Shown here: positions 32,325 through 41,168 of the stretch, piece after piece
Position numbering within the stretch: the first letter of the stretch is position 1
Layout: the number at the start of each line of letters is the position of its first letter
Source of the DNA: DAOUCV01 sp034432095
GTDB taxonomy: Bacteria > Chloroflexota > Dehalococcoidia > Dehalococcoidales > UBA2162
Reading direction: 5' to 3'
Assembly: GCA_034432095.1 (NCBI GenBank)
Contig: DAOUCV010000054.1
Location: 1 to 47,013 of the forward strand
DNA: 47,013 nt
Program-made: the position numbers and the translations under genes
Notes under the pieces: generated by a model
Told to the model about the DNA's origin: nothing
Database searches by the model: none
What the model saw: the letters and a program-made list of their open reading frames with translations, nothing else

Positions 32325-33590
32325 CTAGGTGCTGGCGCTGAGGATACGAATGATTTTAGTCTTAGCTCTGACTACCTCAAGTTTATCAACCTTTTCTATC
32401 GCTGCCTGAAGGTCTCCTTCTTTTGCCAGATAGGTAGTCATCACCACGGGCACAAACTCTTTGGAAGCTGATTCCTTTTGAATAACTGCGGCGATGCTGA
32501 TATTATACTTCCAGAAGATGTCAGTAATCTGAGCCAGAACGCCCGCCTGGTCGACCACGCTAAACCTCAGGTAGTAGCGTCTCCCAACAGCTTCAGCAGG
32601 ACCCAGGGTAAGAGCCTCTGCCGAATTTGGCATGGGTAGTGTCCTGCCCTCGGCTATATCTAACAGGTCTTTGATGACCGCATCAGCTGTGGGGTAGGTT
32701 CCAGCTCCCGGAGCCACCAGGCCCGAGACTATGCCATATTCGTCCTCAAGCTCGATGCCGTTGTAAGCTCCCTCGAGAGAGCCCAACAGAGACACCTTGG
32801 GCACCAGTGCCGGGTGCACGGCAACATTGAAAACACCGTCTTCTTGCTCAATCACTCCAACCAGCTTAACCGAATAGCCCAGTTCATCAGCATACTGGAT
32901 ATCCTGTAGAGTAATACCCCTGATACCTTCAACCGGAAAAGTCCCCGCCGAGCGGTAGGAATTGCTGATAAGGCTCAGGAGGATACGAATCTTATTGGCG
33001 GTATCAATCCCATCAATATCGTCTGATGGGTCAGCCTCAGCATACCCTTTCTGCTGGGCTTCCCTAAGTGCTTCATCAAATCCCTTCCCCTCCCTTGACA
33101 TGGTGGACAGTATATAGTTGCAGGTGCCATTCAGAATGGCGTAGATTCGCTTGAATTTTTTCGCCGCGGTACCTGCCTGCCCCAGCTCATGAATGAGCGA
33201 ATGACCACCAACAAAACTCGCCCTGAAACCAATCCGGCGGTGTAGAGTTGAGACCAGTTGGAAAATGCTTTCCCCCTCTTGAGCCAGCAGCTTCTTGTTG
33301 GCTGTAACTACATCCTTGCCTTTCTTGAGGGCTTCAGACAAAATGCTTTTGGCCGGCTCTATCCCCCCGATCAGCTCAACGACGATGTCAATTTTCGGGT
33401 CGGTAATGACCTGTTTCCAATCAGTGGTGAGATACCCTGCGGGCGGAACAACGGCGCGCTTTCTCTCAAGGTCTATATCACAGACTTTAGCCAGCTTAAG
33501 ACCGGCGATTCCTTTTTGATAAAGAATTTCTACCACGCCGGTACCAATATTCCCCCAGCCGATAACCGCTACTTTTTTTGCCTTCACCAT
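32325..33590 (-). CDS. hom: homoserine dehydrogenase with C-terminal ACT domain
   Basis: 421 residues from ATG 33590, 8 bases after AGGAG; the frame extends to 33629 but that part precedes the Rossmann start KKVAVIGWGNIGTGVVEIL. VVELIGG, VTANKKLLA, ILNGTCNYILSTM and GYAEADPSDDIDGIDTANK (with the catalytic lysine) are family motifs. The end (YYLRFSVVDQAGVLAQITDI) is an ACT domain for feedback by threonine. It reduces aspartate semialdehyde to homoserine. It is flanked by the regulator gene and the phage remnant, not by thrB/thrC. Confidence 0.95.
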   Translation of the reverse strand: MVKAKKVAVIGWGNIGTGVVEILYQKGIAGLKLAKVCDIDLERKRAVVPPAGYLTTDWKQVITDPKIDIVVELIGGIEPAKSILSEALKKGKDVVTANKKLLAQEGESIFQLVSTLHRRIGFRASFVGGHSLIHELGQAGTAAKKFKRIYAILNGTCNYILSTMSREGKGFDEALREAQQKGYAEADPSDDIDGIDTANKIRILLSLISNSYRSAGTFPVEGIRGITLQDIQYADELGYSVKLVGVIEQEDGVFNVAVHPALVPKVSLLGSLEGAYNGIELEDEYGIVSGLVAPGAGTYPTADAVIKDLLDIAEGRTLPMPNSAEALTLGPAEAVGRRYYLRFSVVDQAGVLAQITDIFWKYNISIAAVIQKESASKEFVPVVMTTYLAKEGDLQAAIEKVDKLEVVRAKTKIIRILSAST

Positions 33591-33629
33591 AACATGGACT
33601 CCTGAGAAGAGAATTTCAGCTAAGCCCAT

Positions 33630-33657
33630 ATTATAGCTACAAAGGGAGCAGTGTCAA
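33630..33657 (-). promoter_or_regulatory. promoter of hom
   Basis: Minus-strand TTGACA (33657-33652), 16 bases, TATAAT (33635-33630). The -35 overlaps the stop end of the terminase pseudogene, so hom has its own promoter directly at the junction. Confidence 0.78.
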
Positions 33658-34998
33658 ACGGTTCTCCCCCACCCCACCCTTGGCTCGTACTGGTTGGCGG
33701 CTTCAACAAGGAGTGCCAGACTCATCAGGAAGTCATCGTGTCCCTGAGAAGGGTCAACATAGAAATTCATCGTCTGGCTGGGACGATAGTAGCTTTTAGC
33801 TCTATCTACTTCGAGCCAGAATTCCTGATATTCGGCTGAGCCATCCCCGGCATACATCTTTAATCTGCCCGAATTGACGGCGGCTAACAGGTTGAAACCC
33901 AGCACCGACTTTGAGTGCTGGGTGAAGGTGAAGGGAATAACGGATGAGCCCAGCGCCTGCCTGAGAAAGGAACTTACCGGCTGACCAACCCCGGTAGCAT
34001 CAACCACCACCCGACGGCAGTGCCAGATGTTTTTTGTTATGTCAACTAATTGCTGGTAAAGTTCGGCATGCTTCCTGCCTGTCCACCAGTAGTGCTCAAC
34101 TACCTTGACTCCGGGCTGTTTCTGAACACTATTGAGGGTTGAAAAGTCCAGTTCACCAATAGTAACCACCGTGGAATCCTGGCGCGGTTTTAAGGCTTTT
34201 AGCCGGGCGCCTTCCTCTTCCTCAGCCTCGCCAGCCAGGTCAATACCGGCAACATAGACCTTTTTAGGCTCGGGCTGATGTTTTCTGGTATGCTCCCCCT
34301 GAAGTTGAGCCCTCTGCTGAGGCGAAAGGAATCCCCCACCACCCCGAATAGGCATAAGACAGTACTGGGTTAAGAAAAGAGGGTGGTTCTCCCCCAGGCG
34401 CTCCCGTTCCCTTTCAACATAGGCGAGATAGTCCGGGTTGTATTTGGCTACCTCCTGCCAGTCATAGCGGAAGCATCGTTTGATACCATCCTTCCTCTCC
34501 AGCTCGCAATTGGTCTGTTTTATCTCCTCTAAAAGGGTAGAATCATCCCAGGTAGTACCGTAGTGAACCGTAGTAGCATTGGTGGTGGCTCCCATCGGCT
34601 TGAAATCTTTGGTTATATTTCTCCTTGCTGACATCCTGCGATTCATCTATTTCCAGGAGGAGATGGGCAGTGTGCCCCACTACATTGGCTGATTCGTCGG
34701 CAGATAGGAAGATAGCTCTGGCATTCCCCAGTCTGATGATATAGCCCAGCTCAGCCATCCAGATACCGCCAAAACCGGCATCATTTAGCCTGTCTTTCAG
34801 CCTGGTCATTGAGATAACCGTCTGCGGCTTGAAGGTGGGCGAGCACTTCACCAGGTTCTGTGGCTTCGCCATGTAGAGGGTCAACAGTAAAAGCTCAAGC
34901 TGGGCTGATAGCTCGTTCTTACCTCCCTGCCGCGCCATTTCAACACAGAAGGTCAGCCCCTTCCGAGCAAAAATGCTCTCCAGCACCGCCCGAGCCAC
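33654..34998 (-). pseudogene. phage terminase large subunit, frameshifted
   Basis: Two frames together make one terminase large subunit of about 450 residues. The first (34998 to the shift) has the ATPase domain: EMARQGGKNELSAQ is the Walker A variant and LLEIDESQDVSKEKYN the Walker B. The second carries the nuclease domain: VYVAGIDLAGEAEE, RVVVDATGVGQPVSSF and the final GHDDFLMSLALL. The frames join near 34611, where removing one C would restore the family reading. The protein-like reading also continues upstream of GTG 34998 to about 35037 (TINRLRPYQRE) without a normal start codon. I judge it a decayed gene. Confidence 0.8.
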
Positions 34999-35129
34999 TT
35001 CCCGCTGATAAGGGCGAAGCCTATTTATGGTTATAGCACCTCCCCCCTTAGATTCTGTATCTAGTAACCCTATCCCCCTGTTTTTCCCCTTGATAAGGAG
35101 AGGGGGCAGGGCGACAGGTCCCCGATTCG

Positions 35130-35495
35130 CTACTTTTTAAGGCTGGTTCCGAGGCTAATACCAAGAGGGAGGGCAATGTCTTTGAGGACATTACCTATTG
35201 CCTCCTTCAGCCCCTTCCTGTCCTCTTTGCTGATGTTATACCTGGTCCTGACCAGTCTGGCTAGGGTATTGGTAGCCTGCATAATAAGCCTCAGGTTCTC
35301 CGGGTCACGTTCAAGGAGAGACCTTATCTTCACCCTTAGTAAGGCAATCTCATCGTCAATGCCCTTAATGCCGGTAGCCAGTTCGAAGTTCAGTTGCTCT
35401 GCCTCATCGAGCACCTTCGAATAGAACCCCTGTTTGCTGGCGTTTTGATTACCTTTTGGGGCACCTCTTTTCCCTTTCAAGCCTTCTCTCCCCAA
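35130..35495 (-). CDS. phage terminase small subunit (putative)
   Basis: 121 residues starting at TTG 35495 after AAGGGAGAGG. The opening KGKRGAPKGNQNASKQGFYS is the typical start of a terminase small subunit in Gram-positive-type and Chloroflexota phages. The rest is helical and charged (IALLRVKIRSLLERDPENLR). It would bind DNA at the packaging site and recruit the large subunit. Its stop lies in the same frame as the large-subunit reading that follows, with 131 bases between them. It overlaps the upstream small gene by 47 bases. Confidence 0.72.
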   Translation of the reverse strand: MGREGLKGKRGAPKGNQNASKQGFYSKVLDEAEQLNFELATGIKGIDDEIALLRVKIRSLLERDPENLRLIMQATNTLARLVRTRYNISKEDRKGLKEAIGNVLKDIALPLGISLGTSLKK

Positions 35496-35664
35496 TTGTT
35501 GCCTCTCCCTTCACACCGGAAGCTCTGAGCGAAGGGCTATTTGAAACTCTTTTGCTAGCCGGTGGTCTATCGCCATTTCCGAGAACATTGACAGTGGCCA
35601 GAATAATGGTATGGGCGGCCAGGTCCCATCTCCGATTTTGCACAGCTACCCGTAATAACTTCAT
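35449..35664 (-). CDS. small phage-type protein upstream of the terminase
   Basis: 71 residues from ATG 35664, which follows the strong GGAGGG by 5 bases; the frame extends to 35694 but lacks a site there. KLLRVAVQNRRWDLAAHTII resembles small proteins I recall seeing next to terminase genes in this bacterial group, but I cannot name a family or function. The C-terminal half is basic and low in complexity. It is the first gene behind the second LexA-like operator. Confidence 0.55.
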   Translation of the reverse strand: MKLLRVAVQNRRWDLAAHTIILATVNVLGNGDRPPASKRVSNSPSLRASGVKGEATIGERRLEREKRCPKR

Positions 35665-35695
35665 AGTTTCCCTCCGACTATGCACCTCTATCATA

Positions 35696-35713
35696 TTAGC
35701 ACATATGTTCTAC
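35696..35713 (-). promoter_or_regulatory. second LexA-like operator, before the terminase module
   Basis: TTAGCACATATGTTCTAC matches the operator at 13224-13241 at 15 of 18 positions in the same orientation to its gene. The core GCAC-ATAT-GTTC differs from GAAC-N4-GTTC by one base. It overlaps a minus-strand TATAGT (35717-35712); no good -35 is visible. Confidence 0.5.
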
Positions 35714-35764
35714 TATAGCTACAGGGTTTTGTCGTATTTTTAAAACTAGCACCGGAAATCTCCG

Positions 35765-35793
35765 TTGCTTAATATTATGGAAACTGGTAGAAT
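35765..35793 (+). promoter_or_regulatory. promoter of the lipoprotein gene
   Basis: TTGCTT (35765-35770), 17 bases, TAGAAT (35788-35793), followed by GGGGAG at 35797-35802, 8 bases before ATG 35811. Confidence 0.6.
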
Positions 35794-35810
35794 AACGGGG
35801 AGTAACAGAC

Positions 35811-38330
35811 ATGAAAAATGTAAAATTCAGAGTAGCTATTCTGGGCACTTGCCTTATATTGTTTGCTTTAGCCCTGGGTGGATGTACTCCTTCTGAACTG
35901 AAGGAGACACAAAAAACAACCCCCGCGCCTCAAGAAACGGCGCCATTACCTCAAGAAAGAACACCCACAACGCCAGAAACGACATCCGCACCTGAAGAAA
36001 TAACACCCCCACCTCTGCCCCAAATGACCGCCGATTCTCTGCAACTGAAATATGAAGACGACTTCAGCAATTCCGATAGCGGGTGGGGGGAATCCTCCGA
36101 CAAGCAAGTGTCTTATTCATATCAAAATGGGGAGTACAACATCTCGGTCAGCAATCCGGGCATGATATATTCCCGCTGGAGCAGTTCGGTAGGCGAGCAA
36201 AACAACTTCGTTGTTGCAGTAGATACCAGGGTCTTATCTTCAGCCGATAAAAGCCAATACGGCATATTGTTCCGACGAAACGAAAACGGTGACTTTTACG
36301 AATTCAGTATTATCGGTAACTCCTATACAGTTCAGAAACGCTTTCAAGGTAAGTGGTCCTATTTAAAGCGTTCAACACCATCAAGCTATATCAAGACCGA
36401 CGGGAGCAAAAATAACCTTAGGGTTGCCTGCCTGGGGAAAACGATAGAAGTCTATGTTAACGGACAAAGGCTGGCTACGCTGGAGGATGACTCAATAACC
36501 AGCGGTAGAATCTCACTCATGGCTTCAGGGGCGAACACCAGTGTAAACTTTGATAATTTTAAACTCTATAAATTTACCAATACATATATCGCCAAAGCCG
36601 CCCCATATCTTCCGATTATCACCAGCTCATCATTACCCGATGGAGAGGTGGGAGTAAGTTATGAGGGAGTCCTGACCGGTTCCGGCGGTACCCCTCCTTA
36701 CTTATGGACATTAAGTAGCGGCGTTCTACCGGAAGGGCTATCGCTCAGTAGTTCAAGCGGGACCATCACGGGTACCCCAACCATGGAAGGCAAATATGAC
36801 TTCGTGATAAGGCTCACCTGCAGCTCAGGTGAGGCAACACAGGATATGTCCATTTACATTTCTGAACTGGTGATTTCCACGGATTCTCTAGCCAGCGGCA
36901 TAATGAATGTGGCGTATCATCAGGTGCTCCAGGCTTCAGGCGGCAAACCTCCCTATACCTGGTCTATCATCTCCGGGAACCTACCACAAGGGTTGGTGCT
37001 CGACCCTGTTTCTGGTGCGATTACTGGGGTCCCGGCTAAAGCCGGAGGACCGTTTACCTCGGTTTTCAAAGTGGTTGACAGTGTCGGGGCCAGTGCCACC
37101 GAGGGGCTGTCCCTGACTATAAGACTGGCAGATTTTGCCGCCATCGACCAACACGCTGTCAACGCCCCCAAGTCAGTTGAGACTTCGCTTCCGACGCTGG
37201 TGAACTACCTGGTTCAACCATGTAACACCGAAATGGAAAAGGCACGAGTCATCTATCGCTGGATAGCTCAGAACATTGACTACGATGTGTATACATTCGT
37301 CTCAGGTCTCTACAAAACGCCAAATTGTCCCGACCAGAGTGCAGAAGCAGTGTTTACCCGCCGAAACGCCGTATGTGAGGGGTATTCCAACCTCTTCCTG
37401 AAAATGTGCCAGCACGCCGGGCTTCAGGCGGTCAAGATTTCAGGATGGTCAAGAACAGATTTTACAGAGAAGGGAAATAAAAAAGACCATGCCTGGAATG
37501 CCGTCCAGATTAACAGTCAATGGCAGTTGGTTGACTCAACCTGGGGCGCCGGATATACCGAAGATGACAAGTATTTCGTGAGAAGTTTTAATGATTTCTG
37601 GTTCCTAACACCGCCTGAACAGTTTATTTACACCCATTACCCGGACGATGTATCGTGGCAGCTATTGACACCGCCCGTTTCCGCAACCACAGTGGCACAA
37701 TATCCGGTGGCTATGCCGGGTTATTTTAGATATGGCCTCAACTTTGGTAACTATAATTACGGTGTATACAATGTGACCAATGGTGCCGGGACAATATATA
37801 CCCAGGCACCGCCCGATGTGCGGATTTGGGCAAACATTTTCCAGAATAATACCAAACTGGAGCGCTCCCTGGTTTTCTGGCAAAGGCAAGGCAGTTCCTA
37901 TCAAATTGACGTACGGTTCCCCTATGCCGGGGATTACGAATTAAGAATCTATGCCAAGTGGAAAACCGAGTCCGGAGAGTATCATCAGGCTTTGAGATAT
38001 AAGTTAATCTCAAATCAGAATATAGCCAACCAGGCTGAGTTTCCCACAATTTTTGACCTTTTCAATATAAAAGGCGCTTACCTCTATTCTCCAATGACGA
38101 GAACTCTACCGGCCGGGACTTCACAGTATTTCCAAATAATGGTACCCGGCGCAAAGGAAGTGGCGGTAATATTGAATGCGGATAGCCCATCTCCAGTATG
38201 GAAGAAACTCAGCAAACAGGGACAGATGTTTCAAGGAAGCGCGGACATAACCAGGGGTAAAATCAGGTTGTCAGCAAGGTTTGGCAACGATAACCAATTT
38301 TGGGGGCTTCTGGAATACAAAGGTGAATAG
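35811..38330 (+). CDS. surface lipoprotein with Ig-like repeats and a transglutaminase/KY-like peptidase domain
   Basis: 839 residues. A lipoprotein signal ends in LALGGC, with lipidated Cys25; a Pro/Thr/Glu-rich linker runs to about residue 75. A lectin-like sandwich (about 80-260) is followed by two putative Ig repeats with the 'PPYLWTLSSGVLPEGLSL' pattern. A transglutaminase core then has Cys522 (NAVCEGYSNL), His560 (DHAWNAV) and Asp575 (LVDSTWG), all present. The last 230 residues form a beta-rich region as in kyphoscoliosis-type peptidases. It is probably an extracellular peptidase or cross-linking enzyme attached to the membrane. It is monocistronic. Confidence 0.82.
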   Translation: MKNVKFRVAILGTCLILFALALGGCTPSELKETQKTTPAPQETAPLPQERTPTTPETTSAPEEITPPPLPQMTADSLQLKYEDDFSNSDSGWGESSDKQVSYSYQNGEYNISVSNPGMIYSRWSSSVGEQNNFVVAVDTRVLSSADKSQYGILFRRNENGDFYEFSIIGNSYTVQKRFQGKWSYLKRSTPSSYIKTDGSKNNLRVACLGKTIEVYVNGQRLATLEDDSITSGRISLMASGANTSVNFDNFKLYKFTNTYIAKAAPYLPIITSSSLPDGEVGVSYEGVLTGSGGTPPYLWTLSSGVLPEGLSLSSSSGTITGTPTMEGKYDFVIRLTCSSGEATQDMSIYISELVISTDSLASGIMNVAYHQVLQASGGKPPYTWSIISGNLPQGLVLDPVSGAITGVPAKAGGPFTSVFKVVDSVGASATEGLSLTIRLADFAAIDQHAVNAPKSVETSLPTLVNYLVQPCNTEMEKARVIYRWIAQNIDYDVYTFVSGLYKTPNCPDQSAEAVFTRRNAVCEGYSNLFLKMCQHAGLQAVKISGWSRTDFTEKGNKKDHAWNAVQINSQWQLVDSTWGAGYTEDDKYFVRSFNDFWFLTPPEQFIYTHYPDDVSWQLLTPPVSATTVAQYPVAMPGYFRYGLNFGNYNYGVYNVTNGAGTIYTQAPPDVRIWANIFQNNTKLERSLVFWQRQGSSYQIDVRFPYAGDYELRIYAKWKTESGEYHQALRYKLISNQNIANQAEFPTIFDLFNIKGAYLYSPMTRTLPAGTSQYFQIMVPGAKEVAVILNADSPSPVWKKLSKQGQMFQGSADITRGKIRLSARFGNDNQFWGLLEYKGE

Positions 38331-38411
38331 CAAGACAGTAAATCTATTCCTCTGCTTCAAGCCAAAGGCTACAGGCTGGAAAAGTTCGTGATAAAATAGA
38401 CTGGGGGGAAA

Positions 38412-39107
38412 ATGAGTGTTGCCAGACAACTTTACCAGCTACAGGAGGTTGACCTGGAGCTCGAGTTCAGGGAACAAGCTCTGAATCAAATCGCCAGCCA
38501 GCTCGGAGAAAGTAAAGCCGTAGCTGAGACTGAGAACAGGCTAGCCTCAGAGCGCCAGCATCTGGAGGAGCTCACGCACCAGCAACACTCCATAGAGTGG
38601 GAGATAGAGGACGTTACGAGTAAGCTCACCACCGCCGAAGAAGAGCTATATAGCGGTAGGCTCCGCAACCCCAAAGAACTGACCAGCCGTCAGCAAGAGA
38701 TTGAGAGCCTCAAAGCCAAGCGCCGTAAGCTGGAAGACCAGGCGCTGGAGATAATGGAGAAGGTCGAATTAGCCACCAAGAGCGTAATTGACCTCAATAG
38801 CGAGCTCAGGAGACTTAAGGCTGAATGGCAGAGCCAGCAACGAAAGCTAACGGCTGAACTGGAACGGCTCAAGGCGATAATGTCCGACCTTAAGCATAAG
38901 CGAGAGTTACTTGCCACAGAGATTGACTCTCAGGTGACCGAAATCTACCACGAACTCAAAAGACAGCGAGGGACAGCCGTAGCCAGGGTGGAGCAGGGGA
39001 TATGCCGCGGTTGCCGCATATCGTTACCGGTTACTGACTTGCAGCGGGCAAGGAGCGGTAGTCTGGTGCGGTGTAGTAGCTGCGGACGTATCCTCTTTTT
39101 AGCGTGA
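38412..39107 (+). CDS. coiled-coil protein with C-terminal C4 zinc ribbon
   Basis: 231 residues. Residues 1-180 are almost wholly charged heptads, an antiparallel coiled coil. The end, GICRGCRISLPV followed by VRCSSCGRILF, is a C4 zinc ribbon of the CT398/zf-RING_7 (DUF164) family. Its function is uncertain; nucleic-acid or flagellar-export links have been proposed in other bacteria. ATG 38412 follows GGGGGGAAA. One base separates it from the RNase HI gene, a pairing seen in many genomes. Confidence 0.82.
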   Translation: MSVARQLYQLQEVDLELEFREQALNQIASQLGESKAVAETENRLASERQHLEELTHQQHSIEWEIEDVTSKLTTAEEELYSGRLRNPKELTSRQQEIESLKAKRRKLEDQALEIMEKVELATKSVIDLNSELRRLKAEWQSQQRKLTAELERLKAIMSDLKHKRELLATEIDSQVTEIYHELKRQRGTAVARVEQGICRGCRISLPVTDLQRARSGSLVRCSSCGRILFLA

Positions 39108-39108
39108 A

Positions 39109-39513
39109 ATGAAGATAAAGAGAGTGGTAATAAAGACTGACGGCACTGCCGCACCTAACCCGGGTCCCGCCAAAATCGGTGCTATCATAAAAGACGAGCA
39201 AGGCAGGCTCATCGCCTCTATTTGCCAAAGCATTGGCTATTCAACGAATAACCAGGCAGAGTACAAAGCTGTTATTGCCGCCTTGGAAAAGGCAATTCAG
39301 CTGGGGGTAAGCCAGGTCAACTTATATTCGGATTCGGAATTGCTGGTCAGGCAGCTCAACGGACAATATCGAGTGAAAAATGCTTCTCTTAAGCCTCTAT
39401 ATCAGAGGGTACAGCAACTACAAAGGCAGTTCAAAAGCTTCACAACCACCCACATTCCGAGCGAAGAAAATAAAGAAGCGCACAATCTGGCCAGCAACGC
39501 ACCTATTCTTTAA
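39109..39513 (+). CDS. ribonuclease HI-like protein
   Basis: 134 residues. TDGTAAPNPGPAKIGAI (Asp11), NNQAEYKAV (Glu51) and YSDSELLVRQLNG (Asp75) supply three of the four usual catalytic acids. The fourth position reads NKEAHNLAS, with His125 where most members have Asp. It should cut the RNA strand of RNA-DNA hybrids. In E. coli RNase HI the change of Asp134 to His is known to keep activity, so the protein may well work. It ends inside the convergent MFS gene, overlapping by 11 bases. Confidence 0.88.
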   Translation: MKIKRVVIKTDGTAAPNPGPAKIGAIIKDEQGRLIASICQSIGYSTNNQAEYKAVIAALEKAIQLGVSQVNLYSDSELLVRQLNGQYRVKNASLKPLYQRVQQLQRQFKSFTTTHIPSEENKEAHNLASNAPIL

Positions 39514-40768
39514 CAAGGGTCACAATACCTATCATTGCCAGAAAGGCAGGTCCGGCTCCGAAGTAGAAAGTAGCCGCCGGACCAATCACGTCCCACACCA
39601 CACCACCAATCACGCCACCCGCCAAAACACAGATCCCAACAACACAGTAATACAGCCCGTAGGCTGTCCCCCTTAATTCTGCCGGGACCAGGTCAGCCAC
39701 AAAAGCCCGCGACACTCCCTCCACTATGGCAAAATAGAACCCCAAGCAGGCAAAAGCCAGCCAAACGTGCCAGATAGTTGATGACAGGGCAAACCCAAGA
39801 TAGACCAGCACATAAATAAACCAGCCCAGGGCGAGAACCCGCCTTCTCCCCAGCCTGTCCGACAGTATCCCCAGCGGTAAAGCCGCCACGGCATAGACCG
39901 CATTGAAAAGGACAAGCATCAACAACACCTGGAGAAGGGGCGCCTTAAGGTCCTGCGCCCTCATGATGACAAAGTAATTGGCGGGCATGCTACCCAGGTT
40001 AAACACCGCCAGAATACCCAGAAATATCCAGAAACGGGGGCTGGAGACCCCCTTTACCCCGGATAAGGGAAACCGGGTAGCCGAGCGCGGGGCTTCTTTT
40101 CTCTTCACCTCACGAACAAAGACCTGCAACAGCACTACCCCCACCACCCCCGGAATGACACAACCCAACGCCAGACCCTGGAAGACTCCCCGGGTAAGCC
40201 TTTCTGCCTCCGCACCCAGCACAAGCCAGACAACGAGGACGGCTATCACCAGCCCCAGGAAAGCGCCGATGGTATCCAGAGCCCGGTGCAAGCCAAAAGC
40301 CCTACCCCTCTCCTCAGCAGAAACGGAATCAGCAATCAGGGCATCGCGTGATGAGCTACGAACACCCTTGCCAAACCTGTCGGCGAATCTGATAGCCAAG
40401 ACCCCACCCCAGGCACCAGCCAGATAAAGAAATGGTTTAGCCACGGTTGAAATACCGTAACCGGATACCGCCAGAACCTTGCGTTTGCCTATTCTGTCGC
40501 TAAACCAGCCGCTCAGCATCCTGAAGATGGCATCAGCACCTTCAGATACCCCACCAACCAGACCTACAATAGCCATAGGCGCCCTCAGCACGTTGGTCAA
40601 GTAGAGGGGAATAAGATTAAAAACCATCTCGCTTGAGACATCGGTAAGCAGGCTGGTCATACCCATGAAGAAGACATTGGGATGAAGCCCCCAGATTTTC
40701 TTGCGACTGACGGCGGTAACTTCTTCGGCTATCATTCTTACCAGCCACCAGACTTTGTTAGGGCTCAT
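39503..40768 (-). CDS. MFS transporter
   Basis: 421 residues with 12 predicted helices. The loop 2-3 signature GWFSDRIGKRKVLAVSGYG and the matching second-half LPLGILSDRLGRRRVLALGW define the major facilitator superfamily. MTSLLTDVSSEMVFNLIPLY is typical of the YajR-like or arabinose-efflux-like group. Substrate is unknown. The gene is single. An inverted repeat TCAAGAG...CTCTTGA (40794-40822) lies just upstream and could be an operator. Confidence 0.88.
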   Translation of the reverse strand: MSPNKVWWLVRMIAEEVTAVSRKKIWGLHPNVFFMGMTSLLTDVSSEMVFNLIPLYLTNVLRAPMAIVGLVGGVSEGADAIFRMLSGWFSDRIGKRKVLAVSGYGISTVAKPFLYLAGAWGGVLAIRFADRFGKGVRSSSRDALIADSVSAEERGRAFGLHRALDTIGAFLGLVIAVLVVWLVLGAEAERLTRGVFQGLALGCVIPGVVGVVLLQVFVREVKRKEAPRSATRFPLSGVKGVSSPRFWIFLGILAVFNLGSMPANYFVIMRAQDLKAPLLQVLLMLVLFNAVYAVAALPLGILSDRLGRRRVLALGWFIYVLVYLGFALSSTIWHVWLAFACLGFYFAIVEGVSRAFVADLVPAELRGTAYGLYYCVVGICVLAGGVIGGVVWDVIGPAATFYFGAGPAFLAMIGIVTLVKE

Positions 40769-40863
40769 TCATATCATAGCCACCTCTCCCCTGTCAAGAG
40801 AGAGGACACAGCTCACTCTTGAAGGGAAATTGGGGAATTTGAGGGGTAGATACTGGATGGGGC

Positions 40864-40891
40864 TTGACAGGCAAAAATCCTGTGCTATAGT
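40864..40891 (+). promoter_or_regulatory. promoter 1 of the surface-protein gene
   Basis: TTGACA (40864-40869), 16 bases, TATAGT (40886-40891) preceded by TGTGC. It is nearly the same as promoter 2, located 68 bases downstream. Confidence 0.72.
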
Positions 40892-40931
40892 AAATGGTAG
40901 AGCCCGGGACTCCTGCTTTAAAACGGGGGAC

Positions 40932-40959
40932 TTGACAAATAAGTATTTTGTGCTATGAT
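40932..40959 (+). promoter_or_regulatory. promoter 2 of the surface-protein gene
   Basis: TTGACA (40932-40937), 16 bases, TATGAT (40954-40959), again with TTGTGC before the -10. The tandem pair suggests very high expression, as for S-layer genes. Confidence 0.78.
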
Positions 40960-40967
40960 TAGATTAT

Positions 40968-40987
40968 CATCTGCCGTCCGGCAGATG
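40968..40987 (+). repeat. palindrome at the transcript 5' end
   Basis: CATCTGCCGTCCGGCAGATG is a perfect 9-base-arm inverted repeat 8 bases after the promoter-2 -10. In RNA it would form a hairpin at the very 5' end, which could stabilise the message. An operator role is possible. Confidence 0.6.
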
Positions 40988-41009
40988 GACAACGAAAGGA
41001 GGTGATGCC

Positions 41010-41060
41010 ATGGTAAGAGCCCGCAAGGGGGAAGAGTTATTAGACTCTAAAACAGGATGA
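41010..41060 (+). CDS. 16-codon leader ORF of the surface-protein mRNA
   Basis: ATG 41010 is preceded at 7 bases by AAAGGAGGTGAT, which matches almost the whole anti-Shine-Dalgarno end of 16S rRNA. The frame reads MVRARKGEELLDSKTG and stops at 41060, 108 bases before the large gene. A start site this strong for so short a frame argues for use, either as a leader peptide or to load ribosomes that shield the mRNA. Codons show no obvious run of one amino acid. Confidence 0.5.
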   Translation: MVRARKGEELLDSKTG

Positions 41061-41068
41061 AAACTACC

Positions 41069-41131
41069 CTGTCTCCATAATTTGAAAAGGGGAAGATAAA
41101 CCTTTTGCCACTTTTACGTTTATGGAGACAG
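41069..41131 (+). promoter_or_regulatory. long leader stem-loop before the surface-protein gene
   Basis: CTGTCTCCATAA (41069-41080) pairs exactly with TTATGGAGACAG (41120-41131). Inside it AAAAGG (41085-41090) pairs with CCTTTT (41101-41106). No T tract follows, so it is unlikely to be a terminator. It may be a stability or translation-control element. Confidence 0.55.
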
Positions 41132-41168
41132 CACGATACTCAAACTAAGGAGGAAATCTTAAAGGTCG

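Noticed and set aside
41069..41131. transcription attenuator
   Set aside because: The stem has a loop of about 39 bases with no T tract after it, and the leader ORF lacks a run of control codons.
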